A stretch of DNA of 64,000 bases. Origin: an uncultured Piscirickettsiaceae bacterium (lineage in GTDB: Bacteria > Pseudomonadota > Gammaproteobacteria > Methylococcales > Cycloclasticaceae). The stretch spans positions 1-64,000 of the forward strand of contig CAJXSK010000006.1 in the NCBI GenBank assembly GCA_913061075.1. The letters run 5' to 3'. The translations under genes and the position numbers were made by a program. Under the pieces are notes generated by a model, which saw nothing but the letters and a program-made list of their open reading frames with translations, was not told where the DNA came from and did no database searches. Below, piece after piece: positions 46,611-56,480 of this stretch. Position 1 is the stretch's first letter, and each line of letters begins with the position of its first letter.

Positions 46611-47020
46611 AGTTTGCCCAAGCCGATGTTATTTGGCCAGATATTGAAGAGGTGGCTCGTCCTTTTTATGAAGGGATGCAGCAAAAAAAGGTGATGATTC
46701 AGCAGTGTTCAGCCTGTTCAACCCACTTACCACCAGCCCAAATTGTTTGCGACCATTGCGGTAGCGATAAATTGGACTGGCTAGAAGCCAATGGGGCGGG
46801 TGAGATTTATAGTTATGTTGTTTATCACCGAAGCTTTCACCCGTTTTTTGACGATAAATTACCGTATACCGTCGCCCTAGTGGAATTAGGCGAAGGCCCA
46901 CGTTTGCAGGCGCTATTTTATGGCGATGATTGTGTCGTTGGGATGAAGGTTCAGCCACTATTTACAGACGTTGCTGGCAAACATACTTTATTGGCTTATC
47001 AACCCGCGGAGAAAGATTAA
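46607..47020 (+). CDS. DUF35 OB-fold/zinc-ribbon acyl-CoA-associated protein
   Basis: A 137-aa partner protein. The N-terminal helix 'ARPFYEGMQQKKVMIQQCSAC' leads into a rubredoxin-like zinc ribbon with C-x2-C ... C-x2-C ('CSAC' and 'CDHC'), followed by an OB-fold ('GEIYSYVVYHRSFHPFF', 'VALVELGEGPRLQA'). DUF35 proteins hold the acyl-CoA for thiolase-like partners. It overlaps both neighbours (4 bases with the thiolase, 1 base with the ligase). Confidence 0.88.
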   Translation: MKFAQADVIWPDIEEVARPFYEGMQQKKVMIQQCSACSTHLPPAQIVCDHCGSDKLDWLEANGAGEIYSYVVYHRSFHPFFDDKLPYTVALVELGEGPRLQALFYGDDCVVGMKVQPLFTDVAGKHTLLAYQPAEKD

Positions 47021-48603
47021 TGGATACGATGCCTAGAGATTTTGTAACGCGTTGTGCAAAAGCGCTGCCGAGAAAAGTAGCGTTTTATGATGGCGATAGA
47101 CTAAGCACGTGGAGCGAATTAAACCAACGGGCTAATCAGTTTGCCACTGCGCTGCAATCATTAGGCGTTAATAAAGGGGACGTGGTAGCGGTGTTGGCGC
47201 ACGAACACATAGAAGTGTACGAGCATTTTCACGCTTGTTTAAAACTTGGTACGCCACGGGTGGGTATCAATTGGCGGTTTTCCGAGAAAGAAGTGAAATA
47301 CGTTGTGGATGACGCTAATGTACGGGTTATTCTAGTTCAACAAAACTGTATTGAATTAGTTCAAGGCTTGCTGGAAACATTCAACGCAAGCGGGGTGCTT
47401 ATTATTGGTTTTGGTGGTGAGCATGGCTTGCCGTTGGATTACGAAACGTTGATGTCAGAACAGCTTAATAGTTCGCCAAATTTTCCTGTTTTAGTTGAAG
47501 AAGATGTGGTTGCCATCAGTTACACGTCGGGCACAACAGGCTCACCAAAAGGCGCGGTGCTTTCGCAAAAAGCGTTAAGGGAAGCGATGGTGCATACCGT
47601 GCTGAATATCGGTTTAACGTCAGAAGACGTTTGGTTTGCACCGACTTCCTCCGCTTGGATTACCTTCGTATTGGTGTCGATGAATTGCGTGAATGGTATG
47701 CCATCTGTTTTACCGAATGGTGACTTTGAACCGCATCGTTTCTTAGAATTTGTGAATAAATATAAGGTGACCAGTACGATTATGGTGCCGCTGATTATGC
47801 GTCGTTTGATTGAAATAATCGAAGATGAAGGCATCACGTTGCCAAGTTTACGGCTGATTACATTTGGCTCATCACCCGCCACGCCACAACTTATTCGCAA
47901 AGCAGATGAAGTATTCAATTGCGGCTTAGCCCAGCTTTATGGCGTGACGGAAGCAACCGGCGGTTGGGTTACCATTATGTCGCCGGAAGATACCAAGCGA
48001 GGTTTAGCAGGTGAGGAGCATTTGCTTAAATCATGTGGTCGGCCATTTCTACACTTTGATATAGAAATACGTGATGATAATAACAGCGTTTTTGCAGCCA
48101 ATACCGGTGGTGAAATTTGGTTAAAGTCTGACACCTTGATGACCAAATACCTGGGTTTAGAAGAACAGACAAAAGATGCTCTGCAAGAAGGTTGGTTACA
48201 AACTAACGATATGGGGTATTTGGACGACGAAGGTTTTTTGTACCTAACCGATAGAAAAAATAACCTGATTATTACTGGCTCCGCGAATGTATTCCCTAGC
48301 ATGGTTGAAAATGTACTCGACGAACACCCGCAAATTAGAGAAGTAGCTGTTGTCGGTGTACCACATCCAGAGTGGGACGAAGCGGTCGTCGCGGTGATTA
48401 TTCCTCATGATGTAGACGCGTTTAATCTTGAAGAAATTATCGCCTTTAGCAAATCAAAAATGGCAAAGTTTGAAGTCCCCAAAGCGTTAGTATTGGTTGA
48501 TGATTTTCCTAAGGGCTTAACAGGAAAAGTGCTGAAGAAAGATATTCAAGCGATGTTTAAAGACGGTCGCTTACAAGTACCGTGGGAACTGCCCGCTAGC
48601 TAG
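47020..48603 (+). CDS. Acyl-CoA synthetase (AMP-forming)
   Basis: A 527-aa ANL-superfamily ligase activating a carboxylic acid to its CoA ester. The AMP motif is '[17 protein letters not shown]', then '[13 protein letters not shown]', '[23 protein letters not shown]' and the C-terminal lysine in '[10 protein letters not shown]'. ATG 47020 overlaps the DUF35 stop (TAATG) and gives the normal N-terminus 'MDTMPRDFV'; the longer upstream reading overlaps the previous gene. It completes an oxygenase/thiolase/DUF35/ligase set. The substrate could be an aromatic or branched acid. Confidence 0.9.
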   Translation: MDTMPRDFVTRCAKALPRKVAFYDGDRLSTWSELNQRANQFATALQSLGVNKGDVVAVLAHEHIEVYEHFHACLKLGTPRVGINWRFSEKEVKYVVDDANVRVILVQQNCIELVQGLLETFNASGVLIIGFGGEHGLPLDYETLMSEQLNSSPNFPVLVEEDVVAISYTSGTTGSPKGAVLSQKALREAMVHTVLNIGLTSEDVWFAPTSSAWITFVLVSMNCVNGMPSVLPNGDFEPHRFLEFVNKYKVTSTIMVPLIMRRLIEIIEDEGITLPSLRLITFGSSPATPQLIRKADEVFNCGLAQLYGVTEATGGWVTIMSPEDTKRGLAGEEHLLKSCGRPFLHFDIEIRDDNNSVFAANTGGEIWLKSDTLMTKYLGLEEQTKDALQEGWLQTNDMGYLDDEGFLYLTDRKNNLIITGSANVFPSMVENVLDEHPQIREVAVVGVPHPEWDEAVVAVIIPHDVDAFNLEEIIAFSKSKMAKFEVPKALVLVDDFPKGLTGKVLKKDIQAMFKDGRLQVPWELPAS

Positions 48604-48886
48604 CCGCGATACGTTCCATTTGTTTAGCCAAAGAAAAATCACGTTCGGTAATGCCGCCGGCTTCGTGGGTGGTTAAATCCACCACTACTTTTTTATACAC
48701 GTTAAACCACTCGGGGTGATGATTGGCTTTCTCGGCTAATATCGCTGCTTGGGTCATAAAGCCAAACGCCTCAACAAAATTGGCGAATATAAATTCACGG
48801 TGAAGCTTCCCGTCTTCGATAGACCATTCGCCGAATTCATCGGCAAAAGCAGAAACTTCTTCCTGTGGAGCAATGGGTATAGTCAT
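48596..48886 (-). CDS. phhB: Pterin-4a-carbinolamine dehydratase
   Basis: A 96-aa enzyme recycling the pterin cofactor of aromatic amino acid hydroxylases. The signature is '[24 protein letters not shown]' followed by '[21 protein letters not shown]', with the E-x4-H-H-P-x-W catalytic pattern. No phenylalanine hydroxylase gene is adjacent. The 3' end overlaps the convergent ligase gene by 8 bases. Confidence 0.92.
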   Translation of the reverse strand: MTIPIAPQEEVSAFADEFGEWSIEDGKLHREFIFANFVEAFGFMTQAAILAEKANHHPEWFNVYKKVVVDLTTHEAGGITERDFSLAKQMERIAAS

Positions 48887-49392
48887 TCGGTGTTTCCTGA
48901 GTTGTTAGTGGCTTCCTCAGTATCACCCATTTGATATAACAAAAGAATAAAGGCCATAAAAATAACGCCAAGGTGCCAAATTAATGTGAAGACGTACATC
49001 GACTCTCTAGCAATATCTCCACCAAACCAAGCAATAGTAACTTGCGCTAGCCCCACGATAACGCCGCAAATTGCAGCAACACGAAATATGGTTGGTGCGC
49101 GTTTAGACTTAAAAAACAAAAAGTAGGCAGCATCTGCAAGGTGAGCTAGTCCATAGGACCACAAGCTATAAAGCCAAACATCACTAACGGGAATGGATAT
49201 TGCCAACAGCGATGGAATGAGTGAAAAGAAGATAACGACAATTGAGAGCTGAATCAATAGCCGAATGTTTACCTGATCCATTAAGATCCACTCACGGATG
49301 GGCCTGTTGTTTAGTGCGACGATGATGGCGCTAAACCCCGCTAGAGCGACGGCAATTTGAGCGATGGCGAGCATTAAATCTGCTGAGTGCAT
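48883..49392 (-). CDS. Inner-membrane protein of unknown function
   Basis: A 169-aa protein with about five hydrophobic segments and a hydrophilic C-terminus. It overlaps the phhB start by 4 bases, so the two are co-transcribed. No catalytic motif is visible. Many small aquatic gammaproteobacterial proteins start similarly ('[18 protein letters not shown]'), but no function is known to me. Confidence 0.7.
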   Translation of the reverse strand: MHSADLMLAIAQIAVALAGFSAIIVALNNRPIREWILMDQVNIRLLIQLSIVVIFFSLIPSLLAISIPVSDVWLYSLWSYGLAHLADAAYFLFFKSKRAPTIFRVAAICGVIVGLAQVTIAWFGGDIARESMYVFTLIWHLGVIFMAFILLLYQMGDTEEATNNSGNTE

Positions 49393-49476
49393 AAAGTACG
49401 TCGCTAATTATTTTTTTCAATAATTATATATAGCATGAATAACAGATCTAAGTAAGGCCAAGTACTGCTGGTTAAA

Positions 49477-50259
49477 CTATTTTGTTAAGGAACGTGGGTT
49501 GAAGTTTCGTGGTGAAATGTTTGTTCTAAATTTATAATCTTTCCAACCTAATATGGTGTTCTTTTTTGTTCTTAAGTTGATCATATACATTTCATCTGGT
49601 CGCCAATATTGATTTAAATATTTTTTATATTTGCGATATATGAGGGTTTTTAAATGTTTATCTCGGCGGTTGAAATATTCAATTTTCCAAGGAATATATT
49701 CTTTTTGGTCCATCCAAACTAAGCTTTTACTGTAGAGGGAGCGGGTATCATTGGGTACTTGTTCTATAACAAAGATAGGGCGGCCTTTATATTCGTCATC
49801 TCGAATATATTTGTAGGTGTATTTTTCAATTTCACGAGAAGCCATGTCTTCATAAGAGAATTCACTGCCCATAAAAGAACCGCCTTTGTTAGAAGAAGAA
49901 ATCCGTTTAACACGCTTAAGAGCAGGTAAAAAAAGCCATTGATCATCGTCTAATTTCTTGTGTGAATGAGATAAAAAAACCGTATTTTTTACATCTAATG
50001 GTGTTTTGAAAATTAATAAACTTTTATCACCATCATTTGGTGTCTCTAATGTTTTGCTAACGATTTTACGAATGCTTTCTTCGCCTTGTCTGTTTTTTAA
50101 GATCATGGTGAGATTGGCGCTGTAATTTTGCCAACCGTTATCTCGTTGTTCGCTTTCTTTTGCAATTTCATAACCGCGTTCAAAAGGGTCTGCTGTCTCA
50201 GCATTAGTATAAAAGCTTGCAAGGCATGACGTTAAGAGCAGTAGTTTTAGTAAGTTCAT
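49477..50259 (-). CDS. Outer-membrane lipoprotein-sorting (LolA-like) protein
   Basis: A 260-aa periplasmic protein with a signal peptide ending near 'ASFYTNA'. The body fits the LolA-like 'outer membrane lipoprotein-sorting protein' family that accompanies RND exporters: 'SLLIFKTPLDVKNTVFLSHSH', 'DDQWLFLPALKRVKRISSSNKGGSFMGSEFSYEDM' and 'KSLVWMDQKEYIPWKIEYF'. The start overlaps the RND gene stop by 4 bases. It probably carries a hydrophobic ligand between the inner-membrane exporter and the outer membrane (inferred). Confidence 0.85.
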   Translation of the reverse strand: MNLLKLLLLTSCLASFYTNAETADPFERGYEIAKESEQRDNGWQNYSANLTMILKNRQGEESIRKIVSKTLETPNDGDKSLLIFKTPLDVKNTVFLSHSHKKLDDDQWLFLPALKRVKRISSSNKGGSFMGSEFSYEDMASREIEKYTYKYIRDDEYKGRPIFVIEQVPNDTRSLYSKSLVWMDQKEYIPWKIEYFNRRDKHLKTLIYRKYKKYLNQYWRPDEMYMINLRTKKNTILGWKDYKFRTNISPRNFNPRSLTK

Positions 50260-52601
50260 TTTTTATCTTTTATTAACATGAGTAGAGGAGGTAAAAAGAG
50301 GAAGTCAGCAATTAAAGCGAAGGAAATGGTTATTGCCGTTAATAGTCCTAATTTCGCATTAAGCTGGAAGTCGGATAAGGTTAGTACTAAAAACCCAGCA
50401 ATTAAAACGACGGATGTAATCCACAGAGCGGTGCCAACATGAATAAAAGCGTATTCAACGGCTTCTACACGGGTTTTATTGAGTTCTTTAAGAGCATATT
50501 GGAATTTGCTCAAAAAATGGACGGTATCATCTACAACAATTCCTAGTGTTAAGCTCGCAACAACAGATATCGCTAAGTTTATTTGACCATCAATTAGCCC
50601 CCAGAGGCCGAACGCCATTCCTGCCGGTATAAGATTGGGCAATATGCTAAGCAGGCCAAGCTTGATGGACTTAAGAGCAAAGATTAGTGTTAAAGAGATA
50701 AGAACCAATGCAATGACTGTTCCTTTCAGCATGCTATTAATATTGCTTTCACCGATGTGCGCAAAAATGAGGTTTGGGCTTGTGGCGTCTGCCCACATAA
50801 ATTTCGGTGCATTTTCTTTAAGCCAGTCATCCGCACGTACTTGTAAAGCCAACATTTCAGAGCTACTAATGGACTTAATCGTCGCAGTTAAACGAGAGGC
50901 TGATTTATCGACATTTATGCGGTCGTTTAGGTCTAGGCCTTCTGGAAGAGACATCTCGTAAAGTAGCATATATTGGGCAGCGAGCTCTTGAGAACTGGGC
51001 ATTTTAAAGAAGGTTTCGTCATCATCATGCATGTTTTTGTTTAAGCGTTTTTGGATATCAGCAATGCTGTATACATGAAGAACTTCGGGTTGTAGCCGGT
51101 ACCAATTAGCAAAGGCATTGATGACCGTTAGGTATTGTGGTGAATTGATGCCGCCGGACGTTTCTGCCCCCAAAGAATACTCCATGACATACATGCCAGT
51201 GAGATGTTCGGTCGCATAGTCGGTATCTGAGCGAAATGTGTTGTCGGGTGAGAAGTAGGCGATTAAATCGTCATTCAGCTCGTTCTTGGGGATAAATGAA
51301 ATAAGGATGCCTATGATAATCAACATACCAACTAAAAGGTAATGCCGACTTGCAATAACAAACCGAGAGAAGGTATGCATAAATTTATTGCCCTGCGTTT
51401 TGTATGGGCGAACTTTTATAGGCATGACCATCATGAGTGCAGGCATGAAAACGACAGATAATAAAAAAGCATAAACGACCCCCATGGCAACAATATTCCC
51501 AAGATCATGGAATGGTGGTGAGTCGCTAAAATTAAGGCTTAAGAACCCCAAAGCTGTTGTGATGCTAGTAATAAAAATAGGGTTTAAATTCATGGCTAAA
51601 GAATCGCGCGAGGCCTCGATTCGTTGTTGTTTCCAGCTTAGGCGGTTGCCCCAGCCTTTTCTCATAGAATGCAGGTAACTGACTAGCATGTGGACACAGT
51701 CGGCGACAGCGACTGTTAGAACGATATTAGACGCACCTGCAGATGGTGGTGATAAAGCTATTCCTAACCACCCTGCTGTTCCCATGGTCATGGTAATAGA
51801 AAGAATGATAACGACGAGGGCCCAGATCATCGCAGAAAGCGACCGTAGCATTAAGCCGAGTACAATGAATACAATTGCAAACATAACGGGAATTAGCGTC
51901 TCAATGTCGTGTAACGACGCTTCAGGAAATGCATTGCCAATCATAATGCCGCCAGTTAAACGGACGGTTAGATTAGGGTCTTTTGCTTCTAGTTCACGAG
52001 CCAGTTTTCGTGCGTAATTAGCTACTTCAGGGAACTCCGTTTGCTCATCAAGACCTGGAAGTTGGGCTGTAAGATGAATGCCGGTTACTTTGCGATCTTT
52101 GGAAATTAAGCGACCGTTGAGCAATGGTTCGGCTAAGGCGATAGTTGCTATGCTAGATAACTGTTCTTCACTAAGAGAAGAAGCGTCTACATAAAGGTCC
52201 TGAATAATCAGCTCATCATTATCGCTGTAGCTGTGTTGAAAATTTTGTAAGGAATCGACACGCTGGGTATAGGGTATGTCCCATGCAGAATAGGTGAGAT
52301 CTTCTATACTTGTTAGTGTTTGAGTAGTAAAAACATTACCATCTTTGGGCGTGATGATAAAAAGGACAGTATCATCTTTTGTGTACGTGTTTTGTAGGCG
52401 GTCGAGTGCTAGTAGTTGTGGGTTATCGTCACTAAAAAATATACGATAATCGTTGGTAAAGCTTAGAAAACGTGCGCCGCTGGATAAGACGCCAGCAATT
52501 ATTAGCGTTAAAATAATAATTGCCCAGCGCCCTTTTACAAGAGCATTAAAGTAGTGTTCGAACATTGTTATAAAGTCTAGCAGGGAACGGCTTTTATTCA
52601 A
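50256..52601 (-). CDS. RND/MMPL superfamily exporter
   Basis: A 781-aa inner-membrane transporter with two six-helix halves, each following a large periplasmic loop. The proton-relay motifs are visible as 'TVAVADCVHMLVSY' in the first half and 'GIVVDDTVHFLSKF' in the second. The type is that of hydrophobe or hopanoid exporters rather than drug-efflux AcrB. It forms an operon with the LolA-like gene and is divergent from an outer-membrane barrel gene; the three may form one transport system. Confidence 0.88.
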   Translation of the reverse strand: MNKSRSLLDFITMFEHYFNALVKGRWAIIILTLIIAGVLSSGARFLSFTNDYRIFFSDDNPQLLALDRLQNTYTKDDTVLFIITPKDGNVFTTQTLTSIEDLTYSAWDIPYTQRVDSLQNFQHSYSDNDELIIQDLYVDASSLSEEQLSSIATIALAEPLLNGRLISKDRKVTGIHLTAQLPGLDEQTEFPEVANYARKLARELEAKDPNLTVRLTGGIMIGNAFPEASLHDIETLIPVMFAIVFIVLGLMLRSLSAMIWALVVIILSITMTMGTAGWLGIALSPPSAGASNIVLTVAVADCVHMLVSYLHSMRKGWGNRLSWKQQRIEASRDSLAMNLNPIFITSITTALGFLSLNFSDSPPFHDLGNIVAMGVVYAFLLSVVFMPALMMVMPIKVRPYKTQGNKFMHTFSRFVIASRHYLLVGMLIIIGILISFIPKNELNDDLIAYFSPDNTFRSDTDYATEHLTGMYVMEYSLGAETSGGINSPQYLTVINAFANWYRLQPEVLHVYSIADIQKRLNKNMHDDDETFFKMPSSQELAAQYMLLYEMSLPEGLDLNDRINVDKSASRLTATIKSISSSEMLALQVRADDWLKENAPKFMWADATSPNLIFAHIGESNINSMLKGTVIALVLISLTLIFALKSIKLGLLSILPNLIPAGMAFGLWGLIDGQINLAISVVASLTLGIVVDDTVHFLSKFQYALKELNKTRVEAVEYAFIHVGTALWITSVVLIAGFLVLTLSDFQLNAKLGLLTAITISFALIADFLFLPPLLMLIKDKK

Positions 52602-52728
52602 CCGCGAACTAAGGCATATTTAATGTCATGTCGATGCTAACGTTTTGTTTATTATTCAACTACTTCGTAGGTAGAATGGCCATGTTCTGCTATATTTCTT
52701 AAATAATAATGATAAATTGGATAATCAA

Positions 52729-54072
52729 ATGAAAAATAAAGTTTTCTCAATCATCTTTTGCATGCTGTTACCTTTTTCGGTGCACGCTGCAGATACGTTG
52801 GATGCTGATAACGGGACACTAGACATTATGGATGATGGTGATTCTTTAGACCTTTCAGATGAATTGTTAGGAGAGGATGATGCGTTGCTTTCTGAATCTG
52901 CGGATGAGGCTTTTGCAGAGCCGGAGTCAGGACTCGTTTTTGAAGGGAAAGTGGCTTTAGAGCACCGCTATTTTCACCAAACAGGGCTTTCGCCAGATCA
53001 AGATTATCATAATAATACATCCTTTTCGATTGAACCTAGTTGGCGCTATGAATGGGATAGTGGGTTGCAAAATATTGTATTCACGCCGTTTGTTCGGTTA
53101 GATGATAAAGACAGTGATCGAACGCATGCAGATATTCGTGAGTTGTTGTGGACAAAGGAATCGGGCAATTGGACGATACGCGCGGGTATCGGTAAGGTTT
53201 TTTGGGGTGTGACAGAGTCGCAACACTTGGTTGATGTTATAAATCAAACAGATTTGATTGAAAACACCGATGCTGAAGAAAAATTAGGCCAGCAAATGAT
53301 TAATGTTGCCTATACGAGTGACTACGGCACGTTCGATATATTTGTATTACCGGGATTTAGAGAGCGTACGTTCCCAGGTAATGATGGCCGTTTAAGATTG
53401 GTGCCTAAAGTAGCTGATGACCATGTGATTTATGAATCCGGCGCGAAGCAAAAGCATATTGACTTAGCACTTCGATGGGCTCATACCATGGGTGATTGGG
53501 ATATTGGTTTGGCTCATTTTCATGGCACAGCGAGAGACCCGCAATACGTTCCAGTCATTAATGGTGGGCAGTTAGTTGAGTTCCGTACGTTCTATGAAAT
53601 TATTGATCAAACCAGTGTTGATGCTCAGGCGGTCAAAGGTAACTGGTTATGGAAGTTTGAAGGGCTTACTCGTGGTGGCCAGGGTTCAGGTCGATTTGAG
53701 GCGGCAACCGCAGGTTTCGAATACACCATTAGTGGCGTGTTTGAAACGGGGGCGGATTTAGGGTTTTTAGCTGAATATTTGTATGACAACAGACGCACCG
53801 GTGAGTTAACAACGCCGTTTGATGATGATGTTTATATGGGCATGCGTTTGGGTATGAATGATGCTCAAAGTACAGAGTTGTTAGCAGGCGTTATAGTTGA
53901 TCGTGACAACAGTGAGTGGGCCTACAATGTGGAAGCGAGTCGTCGTATTGCTGAGGGCTGGAAAATAAACCTTGAAGCGCGTGGGTTTTCAAATAATGAT
54001 CGTAATAGCTTGATTGCGTATACAGTACGGCGTGATGATTATATTAAGTTGGAACTAGAGCGGTTTTTTTAG
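52729..54072 (+). CDS. Outer-membrane beta-barrel protein, unknown specificity
   Basis: A 447-aa protein with a signal peptide (cleavage after 'FSVHA'), an acidic linker of about 55 residues rich in Asp and Glu ('LDLSDELLGEDDALL'), then alternating aromatic strands and a terminal Phe, as expected for a barrel. ATG 52729 is chosen over TTG 52717 because it starts the signal peptide. It is divergent from the RND gene by about 130 bases. It resembles DUF1302-type barrels found with RND and LolA-like genes; that assignment is tentative. Confidence 0.75.
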   Translation: MKNKVFSIIFCMLLPFSVHAADTLDADNGTLDIMDDGDSLDLSDELLGEDDALLSESADEAFAEPESGLVFEGKVALEHRYFHQTGLSPDQDYHNNTSFSIEPSWRYEWDSGLQNIVFTPFVRLDDKDSDRTHADIRELLWTKESGNWTIRAGIGKVFWGVTESQHLVDVINQTDLIENTDAEEKLGQQMINVAYTSDYGTFDIFVLPGFRERTFPGNDGRLRLVPKVADDHVIYESGAKQKHIDLALRWAHTMGDWDIGLAHFHGTARDPQYVPVINGGQLVEFRTFYEIIDQTSVDAQAVKGNWLWKFEGLTRGGQGSGRFEAATAGFEYTISGVFETGADLGFLAEYLYDNRRTGELTTPFDDDVYMGMRLGMNDAQSTELLAGVIVDRDNSEWAYNVEASRRIAEGWKINLEARGFSNNDRNSLIAYTVRRDDYIKLELERFF

Positions 54073-54109
54073 GCTAATTCGCACGTAACGCCCGGGTAAG
54101 TATTCTGTG

Positions 54110-55630
54110 TTAGAACGCTTTTGAAATTTCACATTGGAGCAAGTAGCACCATGTTCCAATGTGTTTTTTGGATAGTACGTTTGCAATAACGGTTCTATTC
54201 GAAGTAACTAATTGAACGCGGTCTCCCGCATCAATATTTTTTGACTCAACAATCACCCATGTTTTTTTATTTCCATGGCTGTCTTGCGTAAAGTAAATAA
54301 TAACGGGAACAACATAAGACGGTTTGTCTCCACAATCTAATGGTTGAATGGTCGCTGGATAAGGTTTGTTGGTTAGCAGACTTAACTTAAACTGTAACGT
54401 TGTACCTTCATGGCGGATATCAGTGGTGATCGCTAAAATCAGTTGTTGTCTAGAACGATTCATTGGGCGAAAGCCAATAAGCTGCCCTAGCGTTAATATT
54501 TCAGCGTCATCAAAAGTAGCTTGAAGAGTATTTTCTTCGAAGGTGTCCGCTAAAAACTCATAAGGGGCGACGGGCTTTTCTTCGGTAGCGCTAGAAAGGC
54601 TTTTATAAGCAGCGGTAATGCCAAATGTGCAAATACGTGTAGACTCGGCTTCAAATAAGCTTTCATCTATTAGATTGTGCCCATTCCATGACTTTTCTAA
54701 GTGCTGTATTAACCCATGAGAAATAGATTGTTGGGCAGCTTTTTCTGCAGTTGTTTCAAAGCGCCCTATTGTGTCGTCAACAAATTCTTCATGATCGCTC
54801 AATAGTCGTAACAAGTTAGACAAGTCGATATGCCCAAGGTACGGCTGCCAAGATGCCGGAGAATCATCTTTGAAATCAATTAAACAGGTTGTATTGTTTT
54901 CGGTAGGGTTGTTGTCCAATAAGTTTAATTCAACTAAATCGCTCCATTTTTCAAGCAGAAAAAACAATTCGATAATTTCTGTTTTTAATAAGCCGTAGGG
55001 TTTAGCAAGCCTAAGTAGCAGAAGTTGCTTATAGCTTGCTGATATTGATGTTTTAGGTAATTCTCTAGCAACTTTGTCAATAACTACTTTATCGCTATCA
55101 TGCCGAAAGTGGATGAATAATTGGTGAATATCCCGCCATATTCCATCGGGCTCTGCTTGTTTGTGTAGGTAGTTAAGTAAGATGACTTGGCCTAATCCCG
55201 CGAGGGTTCTTTGTATAATTGTCGGGCCTAATTTTTTAAGGTGCTTGGGTGGTGATGTAACTAAATGTGTTGCGACGGACCAATAACTAATCGTCAGCGC
55301 CATAGAAATTGATTGGAGTTGTTGAGAAAGCTCCTCGTCCTCTTTACTTAATGGGGATTTCTTGCCAATAGGTTTTTCGGCATAATGGTTAAGTAATAAG
55401 TAAATAGCGGGTCTAATGAGCTCAGTGCATTCAAATAAATCTGCTGGTTCTGCTTCTACATGATTAAGTAGTTGAAGCCTTGCTAATAAGAGCTCAGCTA
55501 CTTGGGAATGATTCGCTGATGGTAAACGCTTAACCCACGTTTTTGTTTCCTTAGCGTTTAGCGTTGCCCAAATGTCTGGTTGGGGGCTTCGAGCGGGTAG
55601 GAATAAGAAATTAGTATGCATGGCCGCCAA
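54110..55630 (-). CDS. Large cytosolic protein, possible PilZ-type c-di-GMP effector
   Basis: A 506-aa protein without signal peptide or membrane helix. The N-terminal 300 residues are helical ('LPSANHSQVAELLLARLQLLN', 'LFECTELIRPAIYLLLNHY'), and the last 110 are strand-rich. The N-terminal pattern recalls gammaproteobacterial PilZ-linked effector proteins, but I see no clear RxxxR/DxSxxG PilZ motif, so the assignment is weak. It has its own transcription unit. Confidence 0.5.
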   Translation of the reverse strand: MAAMHTNFLFLPARSPQPDIWATLNAKETKTWVKRLPSANHSQVAELLLARLQLLNHVEAEPADLFECTELIRPAIYLLLNHYAEKPIGKKSPLSKEDEELSQQLQSISMALTISYWSVATHLVTSPPKHLKKLGPTIIQRTLAGLGQVILLNYLHKQAEPDGIWRDIHQLFIHFRHDSDKVVIDKVARELPKTSISASYKQLLLLRLAKPYGLLKTEIIELFFLLEKWSDLVELNLLDNNPTENNTTCLIDFKDDSPASWQPYLGHIDLSNLLRLLSDHEEFVDDTIGRFETTAEKAAQQSISHGLIQHLEKSWNGHNLIDESLFEAESTRICTFGITAAYKSLSSATEEKPVAPYEFLADTFEENTLQATFDDAEILTLGQLIGFRPMNRSRQQLILAITTDIRHEGTTLQFKLSLLTNKPYPATIQPLDCGDKPSYVVPVIIYFTQDSHGNKKTWVIVESKNIDAGDRVQLVTSNRTVIANVLSKKHIGTWCYLLQCEISKAF

Positions 55631-55691
55631 GTCTAATCGAGTTGAATCAAACGAAAAATCATTATATTCTTTAGGCCAGTGCTAGTCATGG

Positions 55692-56480
55692 TTATACGCA
55701 CGCCTTAACAACGCCGCCATCCACTCTAATAGCTGAGCCTGTTGTTGCTGATGCTAACGGGCTACATAAATAGGTGACCATGTTGGCGACTTCTTGTACG
55801 TCTGCAAAACGTTTAATGAGTGATGAAGGGCGAACGGATTGAAAAAACTCTTTCTCGAACTCTTCAAAGTTCTGGCCACCGCTAATTTGATCTACAAATT
55901 CAACCACGCCTTCGGAACGTGTAGGGCCGGGTAATACGGCGTTAACGGTAATACCAGTGCCGGCACAGGTTTCCGCTAACCCGCGCGAAACGGCTAATTG
56001 AGCAGTTTTGGTGGTGCCGTAATGAATCATTTCTTGGGGAATTTGTACGGCGCTTTCACTACTAATGAAGATAATGCGGCCCCAGTCTTTTTCTTGCATA
56101 TACGGCAGGTAAGCGCGGGATAATCGCACACCACTGAGTACATTGACGTTGAAGAAGCGCTCCCAATCTTCATCAGGAATATCTAAAAAGTCTTTAGGTT
56201 CAAAAATGCCGAGAGCGTTTACTAATATATCTATTTTCGGGTGTTCGGATGCTAATTGATTGCAAGCGTCGCTATTGGATAAGTCACCAGCAAAACACGC
56301 AACGTGTGCCTTTGGGTGTTCAGTAAGAATGATTTGTTTAGCCGCAGCGAGTTTATCTTCACTTCTGCCATTAATAACAACGTGTGCGCCTTCCGCAGCC
56401 AGTGTTTTAGCAATGGCAAAGCCGATGCCTTGGCTAGAACCAGAAATAAGCGCTTTTTTACCTGCAATTTGTAAATCCAT
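55692..56480 (-). CDS. Short-chain dehydrogenase/reductase
   Basis: A 262-aa NAD(P)-dependent SDR. The cofactor loop is 'GSSQGIGFA', the active site a serine in 'FISSESAV' and Y-x3-K in 'YGTTKTA', and 'ITVNAVLPGPTRSEG' is the usual segment after it. It shares one base with the azoreductase stop, so the DODA-azoR-SDR genes form an operon. The substrate is unknown. Confidence 0.85.
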   Translation of the reverse strand: MDLQIAGKKALISGSSQGIGFAIAKTLAAEGAHVVINGRSEDKLAAAKQIILTEHPKAHVACFAGDLSNSDACNQLASEHPKIDILVNALGIFEPKDFLDIPDEDWERFFNVNVLSGVRLSRAYLPYMQEKDWGRIIFISSESAVQIPQEMIHYGTTKTAQLAVSRGLAETCAGTGITVNAVLPGPTRSEGVVEFVDQISGGQNFEEFEKEFFQSVRPSSLIKRFADVQEVANMVTYLCSPLASATTGSAIRVDGGVVKACV

